64,000 nt of DNA, taken from NCBI RefSeq assembly GCF_020734105.1, contig NZ_JAJAFR010000004.1, forward strand, positions 62,001 through 126,000, in the 5' to 3' direction. Below, in pieces: positions 8,728 to 17,531 of the stretch. The stretch is from Alkalihalobacillus deserti (GTDB taxonomy: Bacteria; Bacillota; Bacilli; Bacillales; Bacillaceae_D). The notes below the pieces were generated by a model. That model made no database searches, was not told the origin of the DNA, and worked only from the letters and a program-made list of their open reading frames with translations. Position 1 is the first letter of the stretch. Every line of letters begins with the position of its first letter. Position numbers and translations under genes: made by a program.

Positions 8728-9051
8728 ATGGAAAAATTAAAAAATATTGATGAGTTTAGAGAAATAGCTAGCAAAGAAGCAGCCATTTTTATGTTTTCGG
8801 CGGACTGGTGCCCAGACTGTCGAGTGATTGAACCAGTTCTACCTAGGATTGAAGCAGACTTCCCAAGCTTTTCCTTTTATTATGTAGACCGTGATGAATT
8901 TATTGACCTATGCGGAGAACTTGAGATCTTTGGAATCCCTAGTTTTCTTGCTTATGTTAACGGACAAGAAGTAGAACGGTTTGTAAGCAAAAACCGAAAA
9001 AACCAAGAAGAGATCGAAGCCTTCCTTACTAAGGCAGAATCACATATTTGA
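8728..9051 (+). CDS. ytpP: Thioredoxin-like protein YtpP
   Basis: A 107-residue thioredoxin-fold protein with the redox motif WCPDC near residue 27 (FSADWCPDC) and the cis-proline segment FGIPSFLAY. It should carry out thiol-disulfide exchange in the cytosol; its specific partners are unknown. AAAGGAG precedes the ATG. In B. subtilis, ytpP is followed by ytpQ, ytpR and sftA; the same order is kept here, though a tandem repeat array now separates it from ytpQ. The first hairpin of that array directly follows its stop codon and probably ends the transcript. Confidence 0.88.
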   Translation: MEKLKNIDEFREIASKEAAIFMFSADWCPDCRVIEPVLPRIEADFPSFSFYYVDRDEFIDLCGELEIFGIPSFLAYVNGQEVERFVSKNRKNQEEIEAFLTKAESHI

Positions 9052-9401
9052 GAGTTAGTTTAAAAAGGTCGAACTTTACCTTTTTAAACTAACTCGAAGC
9101 AATGAGCGAAGCCGCTGCAAGGTTTTAAGCGTTCTATGAGTGGTCTTCTCATAGAAGGCGCGCAGCGTGTGTAGCCATTGCCACTCTAGCCTAAGCAGAA
9201 AGTAAAGAGTTAAAAAGGTCGAACTTTACCTTTTTAAACTAACTCGAAGCAATGAGCGAAGCCGCTGCAAGGTTTTAAGCGTTCTATGAATGGCCTTCTC
9301 ATAGAAGGCGCGTAGCGTGTGTAGCCATTGCCACTCTAGCCTAAGCAGAAAGTAAAGAGTTAAAAAGGTCGAACTTTACCTTTTTAAACTAACTCGAAGC
9401 A
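9052..9401 (+). repeat. Tandem 150-bp copies (4a, 4b and partial 4c) of the structured repeat
   Basis: Two nearly identical units of exactly 150 bases start at 9061 and 9211 and differ at only a few positions; a third begins at 9361 and stops after about 40 bases. Each unit has hairpin A with arms around CGAACTTT (first copy GAGTTAGTTTAAAAAGGT with its complement), GCAATGAGCGAAGCCGCTGC, AAGGTTTTAAG, hairpin B (TTCTATGAG/CTCATAGAA) and a closing block ending GTAGCCATTGC. The left arm of hairpin A in the later copies is shorter. The array fills the 463-base gap between ytpP and ytpQ. Confidence 0.92.
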
Positions 9402-9514
9402 AAGATGTATGAAAGAGCTGTCGCAATTGGTCAACGACTGATTGAGGCAGCTTCTTTTGGATCATAGACGAATTTCTGCTAAACTAATAGGGTTAACAAA
9501 GGAGAGGATTAATT

Positions 9515-10309
9515 ATGGAAATGAGACAATTTCGCAAAGAAATTGAACAGCGTCTAACAAGAGATGGATGGTCCATTGTTTATGATCATAAGGAAGCTAC
9601 TTTACGAATAGAAGATAAGGAAATTAAAAAAGGAGTGACACTTGCTCTTAAACCGCTTTTAGCAAAATGGGAACGAAAAGAATTCGGTTCAATCGAAGAG
9701 GTCGTTCGTTATGTTGAAGTAGGGGTAGAAGCGATGAAAAAGACTCCTAAGATTGAGGGCAATGAAAAAAAGATTTTCCCAGTCATTAGGTCGACTTCCT
9801 TTCCAACTGAATCAAATGATGGACATACTTTATTGTTTGATGAACATACGGCTGAAACACGCATCTATTATGTCGTTGATCAAGGTGAGTCCTATACGTT
9901 AATAAAAGAAGCAATGCTTGAAGGAACCTCATATACAAAAGAAAAAATAAGAGAAGTATCCATGTTTAACGTCCGTTCGCTTCCACAGCCTTTAAACGAA
10001 GATCAAGTAGCTGGAAATCGGTTCTTCTTTTTACGAGCGAAAGATGGATACGATGCAAGTCGCGTTTTAGATCAATCCTTATTAGAGAAAATGGAGAAGT
10101 TGGCAACGGGTCAACTCACAGTTGCAATTCCTCATCAAGACGTATTAATTTTCGCGGACATCGTCAATGAAAGAGGCTATGATGTGCTTGCTCAGATTGC
10201 CCTACAGTTTTTCGGGGAGGGTAGAGTTCCTGTTACCGCTTTACCATTTATTTATGAAAATGGAGAATTAGAGCCAACTTTCATTTTGGCACAGAGAAAA
10301 CCCAAATAG
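9515..10309 (+). CDS. ytpQ: DUF1444 (UPF0354) family protein YtpQ
   Basis: A 264-residue soluble protein matching the YtpQ/UPF0354 family in length and in motifs such as PVIRSTSFP, DEHTAETRIYYVVDQG and GYDVLAQIALQFFG. The family has no known enzyme activity and no membrane segment is visible. GGAGAGG precedes the ATG. In B. subtilis it lies between ytpP and ytpR; here the ytpR slot holds only a remnant. A hairpin with a T run about 100 bases downstream probably ends the transcript. Confidence 0.85.
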   Translation: MEMRQFRKEIEQRLTRDGWSIVYDHKEATLRIEDKEIKKGVTLALKPLLAKWERKEFGSIEEVVRYVEVGVEAMKKTPKIEGNEKKIFPVIRSTSFPTESNDGHTLLFDEHTAETRIYYVVDQGESYTLIKEAMLEGTSYTKEKIREVSMFNVRSLPQPLNEDQVAGNRFFFLRAKDGYDASRVLDQSLLEKMEKLATGQLTVAIPHQDVLIFADIVNERGYDVLAQIALQFFGEGRVPVTALPFIYENGELEPTFILAQRKPK

Positions 10310-10404
10310 AATTTGGGACGAAATGCCCCATTTTTCAAAGAATTATTATGGTACAATGAAAAGGATTGGTGTATGAATAGTCTTGAAATAGTGGGGAATT
10401 AGAG

Positions 10405-10447
10405 GGTCACCTTTCAATAAACTCGTGAATGAAAGGTGAGACTTTTT
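10405..10447 (+). terminator. Terminator after ytpQ
   Basis: GTC plus ACCTTTCA pair with TGAAAGGT plus GAC, with a small bulge, followed by six T residues. The T run overlaps what used to be the first codons of ytpR. Confidence 0.6.
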
Positions 10448-10689
10448 TATAATCATAAAAGATTTGGCAATACGCTAATGAAAAAATAAAAGATATCGAA
10501 TTGGAACGTCGAGACTTTGAAAGAACAGGTGACGTGCTTCGAATAGTCATTAAGGAAGCAGCTTTACGTGGGATTGAGTCAAGTGCAATGCTTTGCTCAG
10601 CAAAAGAGCTTACTTTATCAGATGCTCCTGAAGAAAAAGGCATACAGGTGCTTGATGATTCTTATCAGATAGGTGCAACGTTAAAATAA
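10436..10689 (+). pseudogene. ytpR: Remnant of ytpR (tRNA-binding-domain protein) with large internal deletion
   Basis: The codons from GTG at 10436 read MRLFYNHKRFGNTLM, matching the YtpR start (FYNKEG.GDTLL). A stop at 10487 and a one-base frame change follow. The second frame (to 10689) first matches residues around 20-35 of YtpR (FERTGDVLRI against YEKHGDVVKI) and then jumps straight to the C-terminus: AALRGIESSAMLCSAKELTL with DAPEEKGIQVLDDSYQIGA. About 115 codons, including most of the EMAP-like tRNA-binding domain, are missing. The position between ytpQ and sftA is exactly that of ytpR in B. subtilis. The comparison relies on my memory of B. subtilis YtpR. Confidence 0.8.
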
Positions 10690-10702
10690 AGTTGAATGAA
10701 AG

Positions 10703-10793
10703 AGGTTGACTGAACGTTTTTGATTCTTATTGTGCACGATTCAGCTTGATGAATTAGTGTGAGTTGAATCAGGACTACGAGTCAACCTTTTTT
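10703..10793 (+). terminator. Long stem-loop terminator after the ytpR remnant
   Basis: AGGTTGACT at 10703 pairs with AGTCAACCT near 10780, with an inner TGATTC/GAATCA pair, followed by a T run. It lies just before sftA. Confidence 0.6.
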
Positions 10794-10835
10794 AATCACT
10801 AGTTGAAGAATAAGGAGAAAGTGAGTGGTTTTCGC

Positions 10836-13349
10836 ATGGAGAAGCTATATCAGTGGATGAGGAGGCTCCAGCAATTGATAGGAGGAGAAGATTCCGAACC
10901 TAAGCAAGAAATAAAATCAAGTGATAAGAAAGTCTATACATACGGGAGAGTTGAATCAGAAAAGCGGAAAAGCGAATCTAAGGTAATTTATCAATATCCG
11001 AAGTCAGGTCAATTTCGTTTTCCTTTAATTGAAGATGGTCCTGTTCGAAAACATCATCATAAGGAAGAGAAGCAACAGTATAAGGAAGAGAAGCAACAGT
11101 ATAAGGAAGAGAAGCAACAGTATAAGGAAGAGAAGCAACAGTCAAGAAAAGTTTCACAGAATGAGGAAAAAGTTCGTCCACAAAAGCAAGAAACGTCGAA
11201 GGCTAAAACAGAATTTAAGCGGACTTTAATTCCATCGCCTGTTTACGGTTTCGGAGAACGTGAAACAACCAAAAGCATAATGGGAGATAGTATTTCGGTA
11301 TTACCTTTTGAGAAAAAAGAAGTTCAATTTAATACACAGGCTGACCTATTAGAAAGAGTGTTGGAACGAGCAGAAGAAGACAAGCTTGAACCGGTCTTTC
11401 CAGAAAAACTACAGTTAAGCGAAGATTTGAATAGACGAGATTCTGATATACTACCTGAACAAAACAGAGAATTGATATCACCATTAGCCGAGGCGTCTAT
11501 GCCATTGATTGAACATAAGGTAGACGAGACGGTGAAGGACAGTGAAATTGAAAAAGAAGAAATGAAACTGGTGGAGAAGTCTCAACAAATTGGTTCGATA
11601 TCCAAATTAGTAGAAACTCGCTTTTCAGAGGTAGTAGAAGAAGTGGAAGCAGAAGATCGTGCAGGGGAAATCTTATCGATGAGCATGGACACATCAATTG
11701 ATTCAACTAATACTAGCCATGAGGAAGAAGTTAATGCTTCTACAGAAAAAGTAGCTGCACCTGTTATTGCAGAAAAAGAAGAGAAGATTGACACAGTGGA
11801 AAAGGAAGTTGTTAAGGCTGGTAAAAAGAGTGAATCAAACCAGCCTAAAAAGCCTGCTATTCCTTTTAATGTTATGATGCTCCCGCAAGACAAGAAACCC
11901 AAACCGAAACCTGAAAAGGAAGTTCTCGAATCGAACTATGCTTATCCTAGCATTCAGCTACTAAATTATCCTGAAGTACAGAAGGAAGATGACTCTGAGT
12001 GGCTTAGGGAACAAGGAGACATTTTGGAGGAAACCCTTCAAAGCTTTCAGGTAGATGCAAAAGTAGTGCATTCAACGAAAGGTCCTTCTGTCACAAGATT
12101 TGAGGTTCAACCTGGTCGTGGCGTAAAGGTAACAAAAATTACTGGGCTAACAGATGACATGAAATTGGCATTAGCTGCCAAAGATATCCGGATAGAAGCT
12201 CCAATCCCTGGTAAAAACACGATTGGAATCGAAGTGCCAAATCGAAGTTCTACTCCCGTTTTTTTACGAGAGATTTTGCGAAGAAATTCGTTTGTTCGAT
12301 CAGAGTCATCCTTAACGGTAGCGCTAGGCTTAGATATTTCAGGACAACCTATTGTAACCGACTTAAAGAAGATGCCTCATGGACTCGTGGCTGGGGCTAC
12401 AGGTTCTGGGAAAAGCGTTTGCATCAATTCCGTCTTAATTAGTCTTTTGTTTAAAGCAAACCCGGATGAAGTGAAGTTGATGCTCATTGATCCTAAAATG
12501 GTGGAACTAGCCCCGTACAATGGTCTCCCTCATTTGGTAACACCTGTTATTACCGATGCTAAACAAGCAACAGCTGCTCTTAAATGGGTTGTATTAGAAA
12601 TGGAAAGAAGATACGAACTGTTTAGTCAAAAAGGTGTTAGAGATGTGGGAAGATACAATGATATATATTCAGAAACACCGGATAAACCAGCTTTGCCATT
12701 TATTTTAGTCGTAATCGATGAATTAGCTGATTTGATGATGGTTTCTCCACAAGAAGTCGAAGATTCGATTTGTCGAATTGCACAGAAGGCAAGAGCGTGT
12801 GGAATTCACTTATTACTAGCGACTCAACGGCCATCTGTAGATGTAATAACAGGTTTAATCAAAGCCAATATTCCAACTCGTATTGCTTTTTCTGTTTCCT
12901 CTCAAACCGATTCACGTACGATTTTAGATATGGGAGGGGCAGAAAGGTTACTTGGCCGGGGAGATATGTTGTTTCATGAAAATGGCACACCTAAGCCCGT
13001 CCGGGTACAAGGAACTTTCGTATCTGACCAGGAAATAGAAGATGTGGTAGCACATGTTAAGAAGCAAAGGGAACCGGAATATTTACTTGAAACCGAGCAG
13101 CTTAAACATGTGTCAGAAGAAGTAGATGATGAGCATTTTGAAGAGGCGTGCTACTTTGTGATTGAACAGGGTTCAGCTTCGGCATCGAGTCTTCAAAGAA
13201 AGTTTCGAGTAGGGTATAACCGAGCTGCTAGATTAATTGATTTGATGGAGGAACGTGGAATTGTCTCTCAAGCAATGGGGAGTAAGCCGAGACATGTTCT
13301 TGTAGATACAATTGAGCTCGAAGAAATCTTGCACTATCAAGAGGGATAA
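10836..13349 (+). CDS. sftA: DNA translocase SftA (FtsK/SpoIIIE family, cytosolic)
   Basis: A hexameric ATP-driven pump that moves DNA away from the closing division septum. There is no N-terminal membrane region, which separates SftA from SpoIIIE. A charged, low-complexity N-terminal third of about 370 residues carries a four-fold YKEEKQQ repeat. It is followed by the alpha/beta motor with Walker A GATGSGKS near residue 520 and Walker B ILVVIDELADL, and by a gamma winged helix (ASSLQRKFRVGYNRAARLIDLMEERG). ATG at 10836 is chosen by likeness of MEKLYQWMRRLQQLIGGED to the B. subtilis start; GTG at 10821 sits only 3 bases after AAGGAG and is an alternative. Confidence 0.92.
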   Translation: MEKLYQWMRRLQQLIGGEDSEPKQEIKSSDKKVYTYGRVESEKRKSESKVIYQYPKSGQFRFPLIEDGPVRKHHHKEEKQQYKEEKQQYKEEKQQYKEEKQQSRKVSQNEEKVRPQKQETSKAKTEFKRTLIPSPVYGFGERETTKSIMGDSISVLPFEKKEVQFNTQADLLERVLERAEEDKLEPVFPEKLQLSEDLNRRDSDILPEQNRELISPLAEASMPLIEHKVDETVKDSEIEKEEMKLVEKSQQIGSISKLVETRFSEVVEEVEAEDRAGEILSMSMDTSIDSTNTSHEEEVNASTEKVAAPVIAEKEEKIDTVEKEVVKAGKKSESNQPKKPAIPFNVMMLPQDKKPKPKPEKEVLESNYAYPSIQLLNYPEVQKEDDSEWLREQGDILEETLQSFQVDAKVVHSTKGPSVTRFEVQPGRGVKVTKITGLTDDMKLALAAKDIRIEAPIPGKNTIGIEVPNRSSTPVFLREILRRNSFVRSESSLTVALGLDISGQPIVTDLKKMPHGLVAGATGSGKSVCINSVLISLLFKANPDEVKLMLIDPKMVELAPYNGLPHLVTPVITDAKQATAALKWVVLEMERRYELFSQKGVRDVGRYNDIYSETPDKPALPFILVVIDELADLMMVSPQEVEDSICRIAQKARACGIHLLLATQRPSVDVITGLIKANIPTRIAFSVSSQTDSRTILDMGGAERLLGRGDMLFHENGTPKPVRVQGTFVSDQEIEDVVAHVKKQREPEYLLETEQLKHVSEEVDDEHFEEACYFVIEQGSASASSLQRKFRVGYNRAARLIDLMEERGIVSQAMGSKPRHVLVDTIELEEILHYQEG
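11061..11143 (+). repeat. 21-bp in-frame tandem repeat inside sftA
   Basis: Four direct copies of a 21-base unit (AAGGAAGAGAAGCAACAGTAT), the last incomplete, encode successive KEEKQQY heptads. The copies are almost identical at the DNA level, so the expansion is recent. Confidence 0.95.
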
Positions 13350-13453
13350 TAAGCATTTAAGCCTTGTCTTAATAGAAAAGGTCTTATATGATAGTGAAGA
13401 TAAAACTTTACCCATTCTTGAGTTTAAAGGGTCGGATACAAGGAGTTTAAACG

Positions 13454-14554
13454 ATGAAAGAAATTACACGGAAATTAAACGGGGAAATCAAACGTTTAAC
13501 CAACGAGACATTTAAGTTTGATAGACGGGTTAAAGAAGGTTGGTTTTCTGCGGTCTATTTTCTAAAAACAAGGGAAATAGTAGAAAAATACCGTCCGAAT
13601 AATATGGTGACGATGCAGTTTTTTCAAAAAGAGCATGCTGTTCTTTGTGGGACAGACGAAGTTATTGCATTGATTCATACCTTTGCCAAGGATGCCAAAC
13701 ATCTAGAACTCAGGTCTTTGGAAGATGGAGATAAAATTAAACCATTTGAAACAGTATTCACGATAACAGGTAAATATGAGGACTTTGGTTATTTAGAAGG
13801 GCTCATCGATGGTATTCTTGCTCGAAGAACATCAGTTGCCACGAATGTCTATAATGTAGCAAAAGCAGCTAGACAGTCTGGAGTTCAAAAACCAATTATT
13901 TTTATGGGAGATCGCGATGACCATTTTACCCAACAAGCCGGTGATGGATATGCAGCTTTTATTGGAGGATCCAAAGCGCAGGCGACACATGCAATGAGCG
14001 AATGGTGGGGGAAACAAGGGATGGGTACGATGCCACACGCGCTGATTCAGTTGTTCCGCGGTGACGTTGTCGAAGCAACAAGGGCATATAAAGAAACCTA
14101 TCCCGAAGATGAATTAATGGCACTCGTCGATTACAACAATGATGTGATCACAGATTCATTAAAAGTAGCTCGTGAATTTGGAACTGATTTAAAGGGTGTT
14201 CGGATTGATACATCGAGGACGATGATCGATCAGTTTTTCTGCAGAAATCCAGAAATTATGGGTTCCTTTGATCCTCGAGGCGCGAATCCGACTTTGTTGT
14301 TTGCTCTTCGAGAAGCATTAGATCATGAAGGTTTCAATTATGTGAAAATTGTTGCTACTGGAGGGTTTAATGCTTCAAGAATTAAAGAATATGAAGAAGT
14401 CGGTGTGCCAGTCGACATTTATGGAGTGGGTGGCAGTTTATTGAAACTACATATTGCATTTACTGGAGATAATGTTCTTCTAAATGGAGAACACGAAGCA
14501 AAAGCAGGGCGACGCTTCAGAGAAAATCCTAGATTACAAATTGTCGAGTTATAA
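13454..14554 (+). CDS. Nicotinate phosphoribosyltransferase
   Basis: A 366-residue NAPRTase of the short type, which joins nicotinate and PRPP to form nicotinate mononucleotide in NAD salvage. Recognisable parts are the N-terminal KEGWFSAVYFLKTREIV, the core DGILARRTSVATNVYNVAKAA, and the PRPP-binding C-terminal stretch ATGGFNASRIKEYEE with VDIYGVGG. ACAAGGAG precedes the ATG. It lies between sftA and murC, a place where B. subtilis has, as far as I recall, no such gene; its classical pncB lies elsewhere. A terminator follows. Confidence 0.88.
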   Translation: MKEITRKLNGEIKRLTNETFKFDRRVKEGWFSAVYFLKTREIVEKYRPNNMVTMQFFQKEHAVLCGTDEVIALIHTFAKDAKHLELRSLEDGDKIKPFETVFTITGKYEDFGYLEGLIDGILARRTSVATNVYNVAKAARQSGVQKPIIFMGDRDDHFTQQAGDGYAAFIGGSKAQATHAMSEWWGKQGMGTMPHALIQLFRGDVVEATRAYKETYPEDELMALVDYNNDVITDSLKVAREFGTDLKGVRIDTSRTMIDQFFCRNPEIMGSFDPRGANPTLLFALREALDHEGFNYVKIVATGGFNASRIKEYEEVGVPVDIYGVGGSLLKLHIAFTGDNVLLNGEHEAKAGRRFRENPRLQIVEL

Positions 14555-14561
14555 TGTTGAA

Positions 14562-14590
14562 GACCTACTGGCTTCAGTGGGTCTTTTTTT
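14562..14590 (+). terminator. Terminator after the NAPRTase gene
   Basis: GACCTACTG and CAGTGGGTC pair (one G:T) and are followed by seven T residues. Confidence 0.8.
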
Positions 14591-14750
14591 CATGTTATAT
14601 CATATACTATTGGGTGTGGATATTAAGAACGGCTCAAATTGGTGAAAGCGTCGTTTTCTGATATAATGGGTCAATGAAAAAGTTTAAGCAAGAATAAAGA
14701 TTGACTTCATTGGACGCAAAAAAAACGATGTGAATTTTGGAGGTCCAACT

Positions 14751-16046
14751 ATGACAAATTTTCATTTTATTGGAATAAAGGGGTCTGGAATGAGTGCATT
14801 AGCTCAAGTGCTGCACGATATGAACTTTCCTGTGCAAGGTTCTGATGTAGAGAAACAATTTTTCACACAGAGGCCCCTTGAGCAAAAAGGAATTCATTTA
14901 TTCCCCTTTGAACGTAATAATATTAAAAATGATCAACAAATTGTCGTTTCAGCGGCGTACGGGGACGATCATGAAGAAGTACAACGGGCACATGAGTTAG
15001 GTCTTGAAGTGAAAAAATATCCGATCTTCCTAGGAGAGTTTATTCAACAGTTTACAAGCATAGCTGTAACAGGTTCACATGGTAAAACGTCGACTACAGG
15101 TTTATTAGCACATGTACTTGGTTCTGCTTTTCCAACTTCTTATTTAATCGGAGATGGAACAGGAAAAGGAGAAGAGGACTCAAAGTATTTTGCTTTTGAA
15201 GCATGTGAATATCGAAGACACTTTTTAAATTACAAACCAGATTATTGTATTATGACGAATGTTGATTTTGATCATCCTGATTATTTTAAAGATGTTCAAG
15301 ACGTATTTTCTGCTTTTCAACAAATGGCGATGCAAGTAAAAAAGGCCATTGTTGCTTGTGGTGATGATGAACATTTACAAGGAATCCATGCAAATGTGCC
15401 TGTCGTTTATTATGGTTTTAATGAAGATAATGATTTTCAAGCCAGGGGAGTGGAAACGACTACAGAAGGTACGAAATTCGATGTATACGTGCGTAATAGC
15501 TTATACGGTGGTTTTATTATACCTGGATATGGTAAACATAACGTATTGAATGCCTTAGCTGTTATTGCTCTTTGTCATTATGAAAATGTATCAGCCGAAG
15601 TTGTGGGCGAGCACTTAAAAACGTTCCAAGGTGTTAAACGTCGTTTTAGTGAAAAGATAGTAGAGAAGCAAATTTTAATTGATGATTATGCACATCATCC
15701 AACTGAAATTGCTGCTACGATTGAAGCGACGAAGCAAAAATATCCAAATCACAATGTGGTCGCTATTTTTCAACCACATACGTTTACAAGAACGAAAACA
15801 TTTTTAAAGGAGTTCGCTGAATCTTTATCAAAGGCGGATTTTGTATATCTGTGTGATATTTTTGGTTCAGCAAGGGAGCAAGCAAGTACACTAACAATTG
15901 ATGATTTGAAAGACCTAATAAGTGGTGCCAAATTAATTACAGAAGAATCGATTGCCATATTAAAAAACCATGAGAATAGTGTTTTGTTATTTATGGGTGC
16001 AGGCGATATTCAAAAGTTTCAACAAGCATATGAGAATACTTTGTAA
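14751..16046 (+). CDS. murC: UDP-N-acetylmuramate--L-alanine ligase
   Basis: The enzyme adds L-alanine to UDP-MurNAc, the first step of the peptidoglycan peptide stem, in the cytosol. The 431-residue product has the N-terminal Rossmann motif [12 protein letters not shown], the ATP loop [13 protein letters not shown] near residue 105, EACEYRRHF and the late [10 protein letters not shown], all as in MurC. ATG at 14751 is chosen since GGAGG lies 8 bases upstream and the start [11 protein letters not shown] matches the family; an in-frame start 21 bases earlier would overlap that site. It is located after sftA, with the NAPRTase gene in between. Confidence 0.95.
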   Translation: MTNFHFIGIKGSGMSALAQVLHDMNFPVQGSDVEKQFFTQRPLEQKGIHLFPFERNNIKNDQQIVVSAAYGDDHEEVQRAHELGLEVKKYPIFLGEFIQQFTSIAVTGSHGKTSTTGLLAHVLGSAFPTSYLIGDGTGKGEEDSKYFAFEACEYRRHFLNYKPDYCIMTNVDFDHPDYFKDVQDVFSAFQQMAMQVKKAIVACGDDEHLQGIHANVPVVYYGFNEDNDFQARGVETTTEGTKFDVYVRNSLYGGFIIPGYGKHNVLNALAVIALCHYENVSAEVVGEHLKTFQGVKRRFSEKIVEKQILIDDYAHHPTEIAATIEATKQKYPNHNVVAIFQPHTFTRTKTFLKEFAESLSKADFVYLCDIFGSAREQASTLTIDDLKDLISGAKLITEESIAILKNHENSVLLFMGAGDIQKFQQAYENTL

Positions 16047-16060
16047 TTTATATGAATGAA

Positions 16061-16098
16061 GCAAACTAGGTTAATTATAGCTTGGTTTGCTTTTTTTT
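16061..16098 (+). terminator. Terminator after murC
   Basis: GCAAAC and GTTTGC close an imperfect hairpin followed by eight T residues. Confidence 0.75.
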
Positions 16099-16172
16099 AT
16101 GAGGAATAGCGTTAAAGTTTAGAATGTCATGAATCAAAAATCGATTCTATGTGTGTCAGCTTTGCAAACAGA

Positions 16173-16196
16173 AAACCTCCTCTATAGAGGAGGTTA
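16173..16196 (-). terminator. Palindromic terminator serving ampS
   Basis: ACCTCCTCTATAGAGGAGGT is a perfect palindrome; on the reverse strand it is followed by TTTTC. It lies 25 bases beyond the ampS stop, between convergent murC and ampS. Confidence 0.65.
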
Positions 16197-16219
16197 ATTA
16201 GCTATTTTTATAAAGAAAA

Positions 16220-17335
16220 TTATTTTAAATTCTCTGGATTCAAAGCTTCCAGTTCAGGCAGCACAAATCGACCATCTTTTCGTATAAGGATATCATCAAA
16301 GTAAATTTCTCCACCACCGTATTCAGGACGCTGGATCATCACAATATCCCAGTGAATACTTGAATCATTGCCATTTGAAGCTTCTTCATAGCATTGTCCA
16401 GGTGTAAAGTGGAAACTGCCATCAATCTTTTCATCAAAAAGAATATCCTTCATTGGATGCTGGATATATGGATTGACTCCAATCGCAAATTCGCCAATGA
16501 AACGAGCGCCATCATCTGTATTTAAAATGGTATTAATACGATCGCTGTCATTCGCAGTCGCTTCAATAATTTTACCGCTCTCGAAAGTGAATGAAATGTT
16601 CTCAAAAGTGAATCCTTGGTACGGAGAAGGTGTATTGTATGTAATCGTACCATTAATAGAGTTGCGAACAGGAGCGGTATACACTTCTCCATCTGGAATA
16701 TTGCGTTTTCCCGCACATTTAATAGCTGGAACGTCTTTAATAGAGAAAGTTAAATCTGTTCCCGGTCCTTTTAACTGAACTTTATCGGTTCTATCCATCA
16801 AGGCTACTAACGCACCCATCGCATCGTTCATCTTGCTGTAATCAAGATTACAGACATTAAAGTAAAAATCTTCAAATGCTTCTGTACTTGTGTTAGCTAA
16901 TTGGGCCATAGATGAACTTGGGTAACGCAATACCACCCATTTCGTTTTCGGGACACGTATTTCACGATGAACCTTTGTTCCAATTGTTTTACTGTGTAAA
17001 GCCATCTTATCACTTGGGACATCAGATAGTTCAGAGATGTTATCACCGGCACGCAATCCTATATAGGCGTCCATTTCACTCATTACTTGTGCTTCAAAAG
17101 TAGCCATCATATTAAGCTGCTCTTCTTGTGCCCCAAACAGTAATGACCGATCTACTTGGTGATCTTTTAATAGGACAAAAGGGTATCCGCCTGCCTCATA
17201 AGCCTCTTGTACAAGAGCAGTTACTAGCTCACGTTGTAAACCGAAATTTTCAATTAAAACTTTTTCTCCCTTTTTTAATTCGACAGAATACGTAATTAAA
17301 TTTTTTGCTAATAATTGAATTCTAGGATCTTTCAT
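16220..17335 (-). CDS. ampS: M29 family aminopeptidase AmpS
   Basis: A 371-residue metallo-aminopeptidase of the M29 (thermophilic aminopeptidase) family that releases N-terminal residues from peptides in the cytosol. Typical parts are the N-terminal NLITYSVELKKGEKVLIE, the central PDGEVYTAPVRNSINGTI, EFAIGVNPYIQHPMKDILFDEKI near the metal site and the end DIVMIQRPEYGGGEIYFDD. The length is about 40 residues below that of B. subtilis AmpS as I remember it, without any obvious loss of conserved blocks. AAGGAGGT precedes the ATG. It runs convergently to murC. Confidence 0.88.
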   Translation of the reverse strand: MKDPRIQLLAKNLITYSVELKKGEKVLIENFGLQRELVTALVQEAYEAGGYPFVLLKDHQVDRSLLFGAQEEQLNMMATFEAQVMSEMDAYIGLRAGDNISELSDVPSDKMALHSKTIGTKVHREIRVPKTKWVVLRYPSSSMAQLANTSTEAFEDFYFNVCNLDYSKMNDAMGALVALMDRTDKVQLKGPGTDLTFSIKDVPAIKCAGKRNIPDGEVYTAPVRNSINGTITYNTPSPYQGFTFENISFTFESGKIIEATANDSDRINTILNTDDGARFIGEFAIGVNPYIQHPMKDILFDEKIDGSFHFTPGQCYEEASNGNDSSIHWDIVMIQRPEYGGGEIYFDDILIRKDGRFVLPELEALNPENLK

Positions 17336-17459
17336 TGACTTACCTCCTTAACGTTCATTTTTACTATTGTATACGATTTCAGAAGAACATAACAGTAACT
17401 GTAATTTTAAATAATTGCAGGAGATCTGAAGTTTTTATCGAATATCTTATCAAAGAAAG

Positions 17460-17485
17460 GTTTAAATGACATAAAGAGTGGGTAT
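17460..17485 (+). promoter_or_regulatory. Sigma-B-type promoter of ytxGH
   Basis: GTTTAA at 17460-17465 and GGGTAT at 17480-17485 are separated by 14 bases, an exact match to the general-stress sigma-B consensus (GTTTAA, 12-15 bases, GGGTAT). In B. subtilis the ytxGHJ operon belongs to the sigma-B regulon. Confidence 0.8.
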
Positions 17486-17531
17486 TAAGATATACATATC
17501 TAGATGAGGTGTAAAGGGAGGTGAAGGCTTA

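Noticed and set aside
10407..10643. Reverse-strand open frame of 78 codons
   Set aside because: It is antisense to the ytpR remnant, has no ribosome site and resembles nothing.
11029..11229. Open frames on both strands with IRKRSNS or TVASLPY repeats
   Set aside because: They are other-frame readings of the 21-bp repeat inside sftA.
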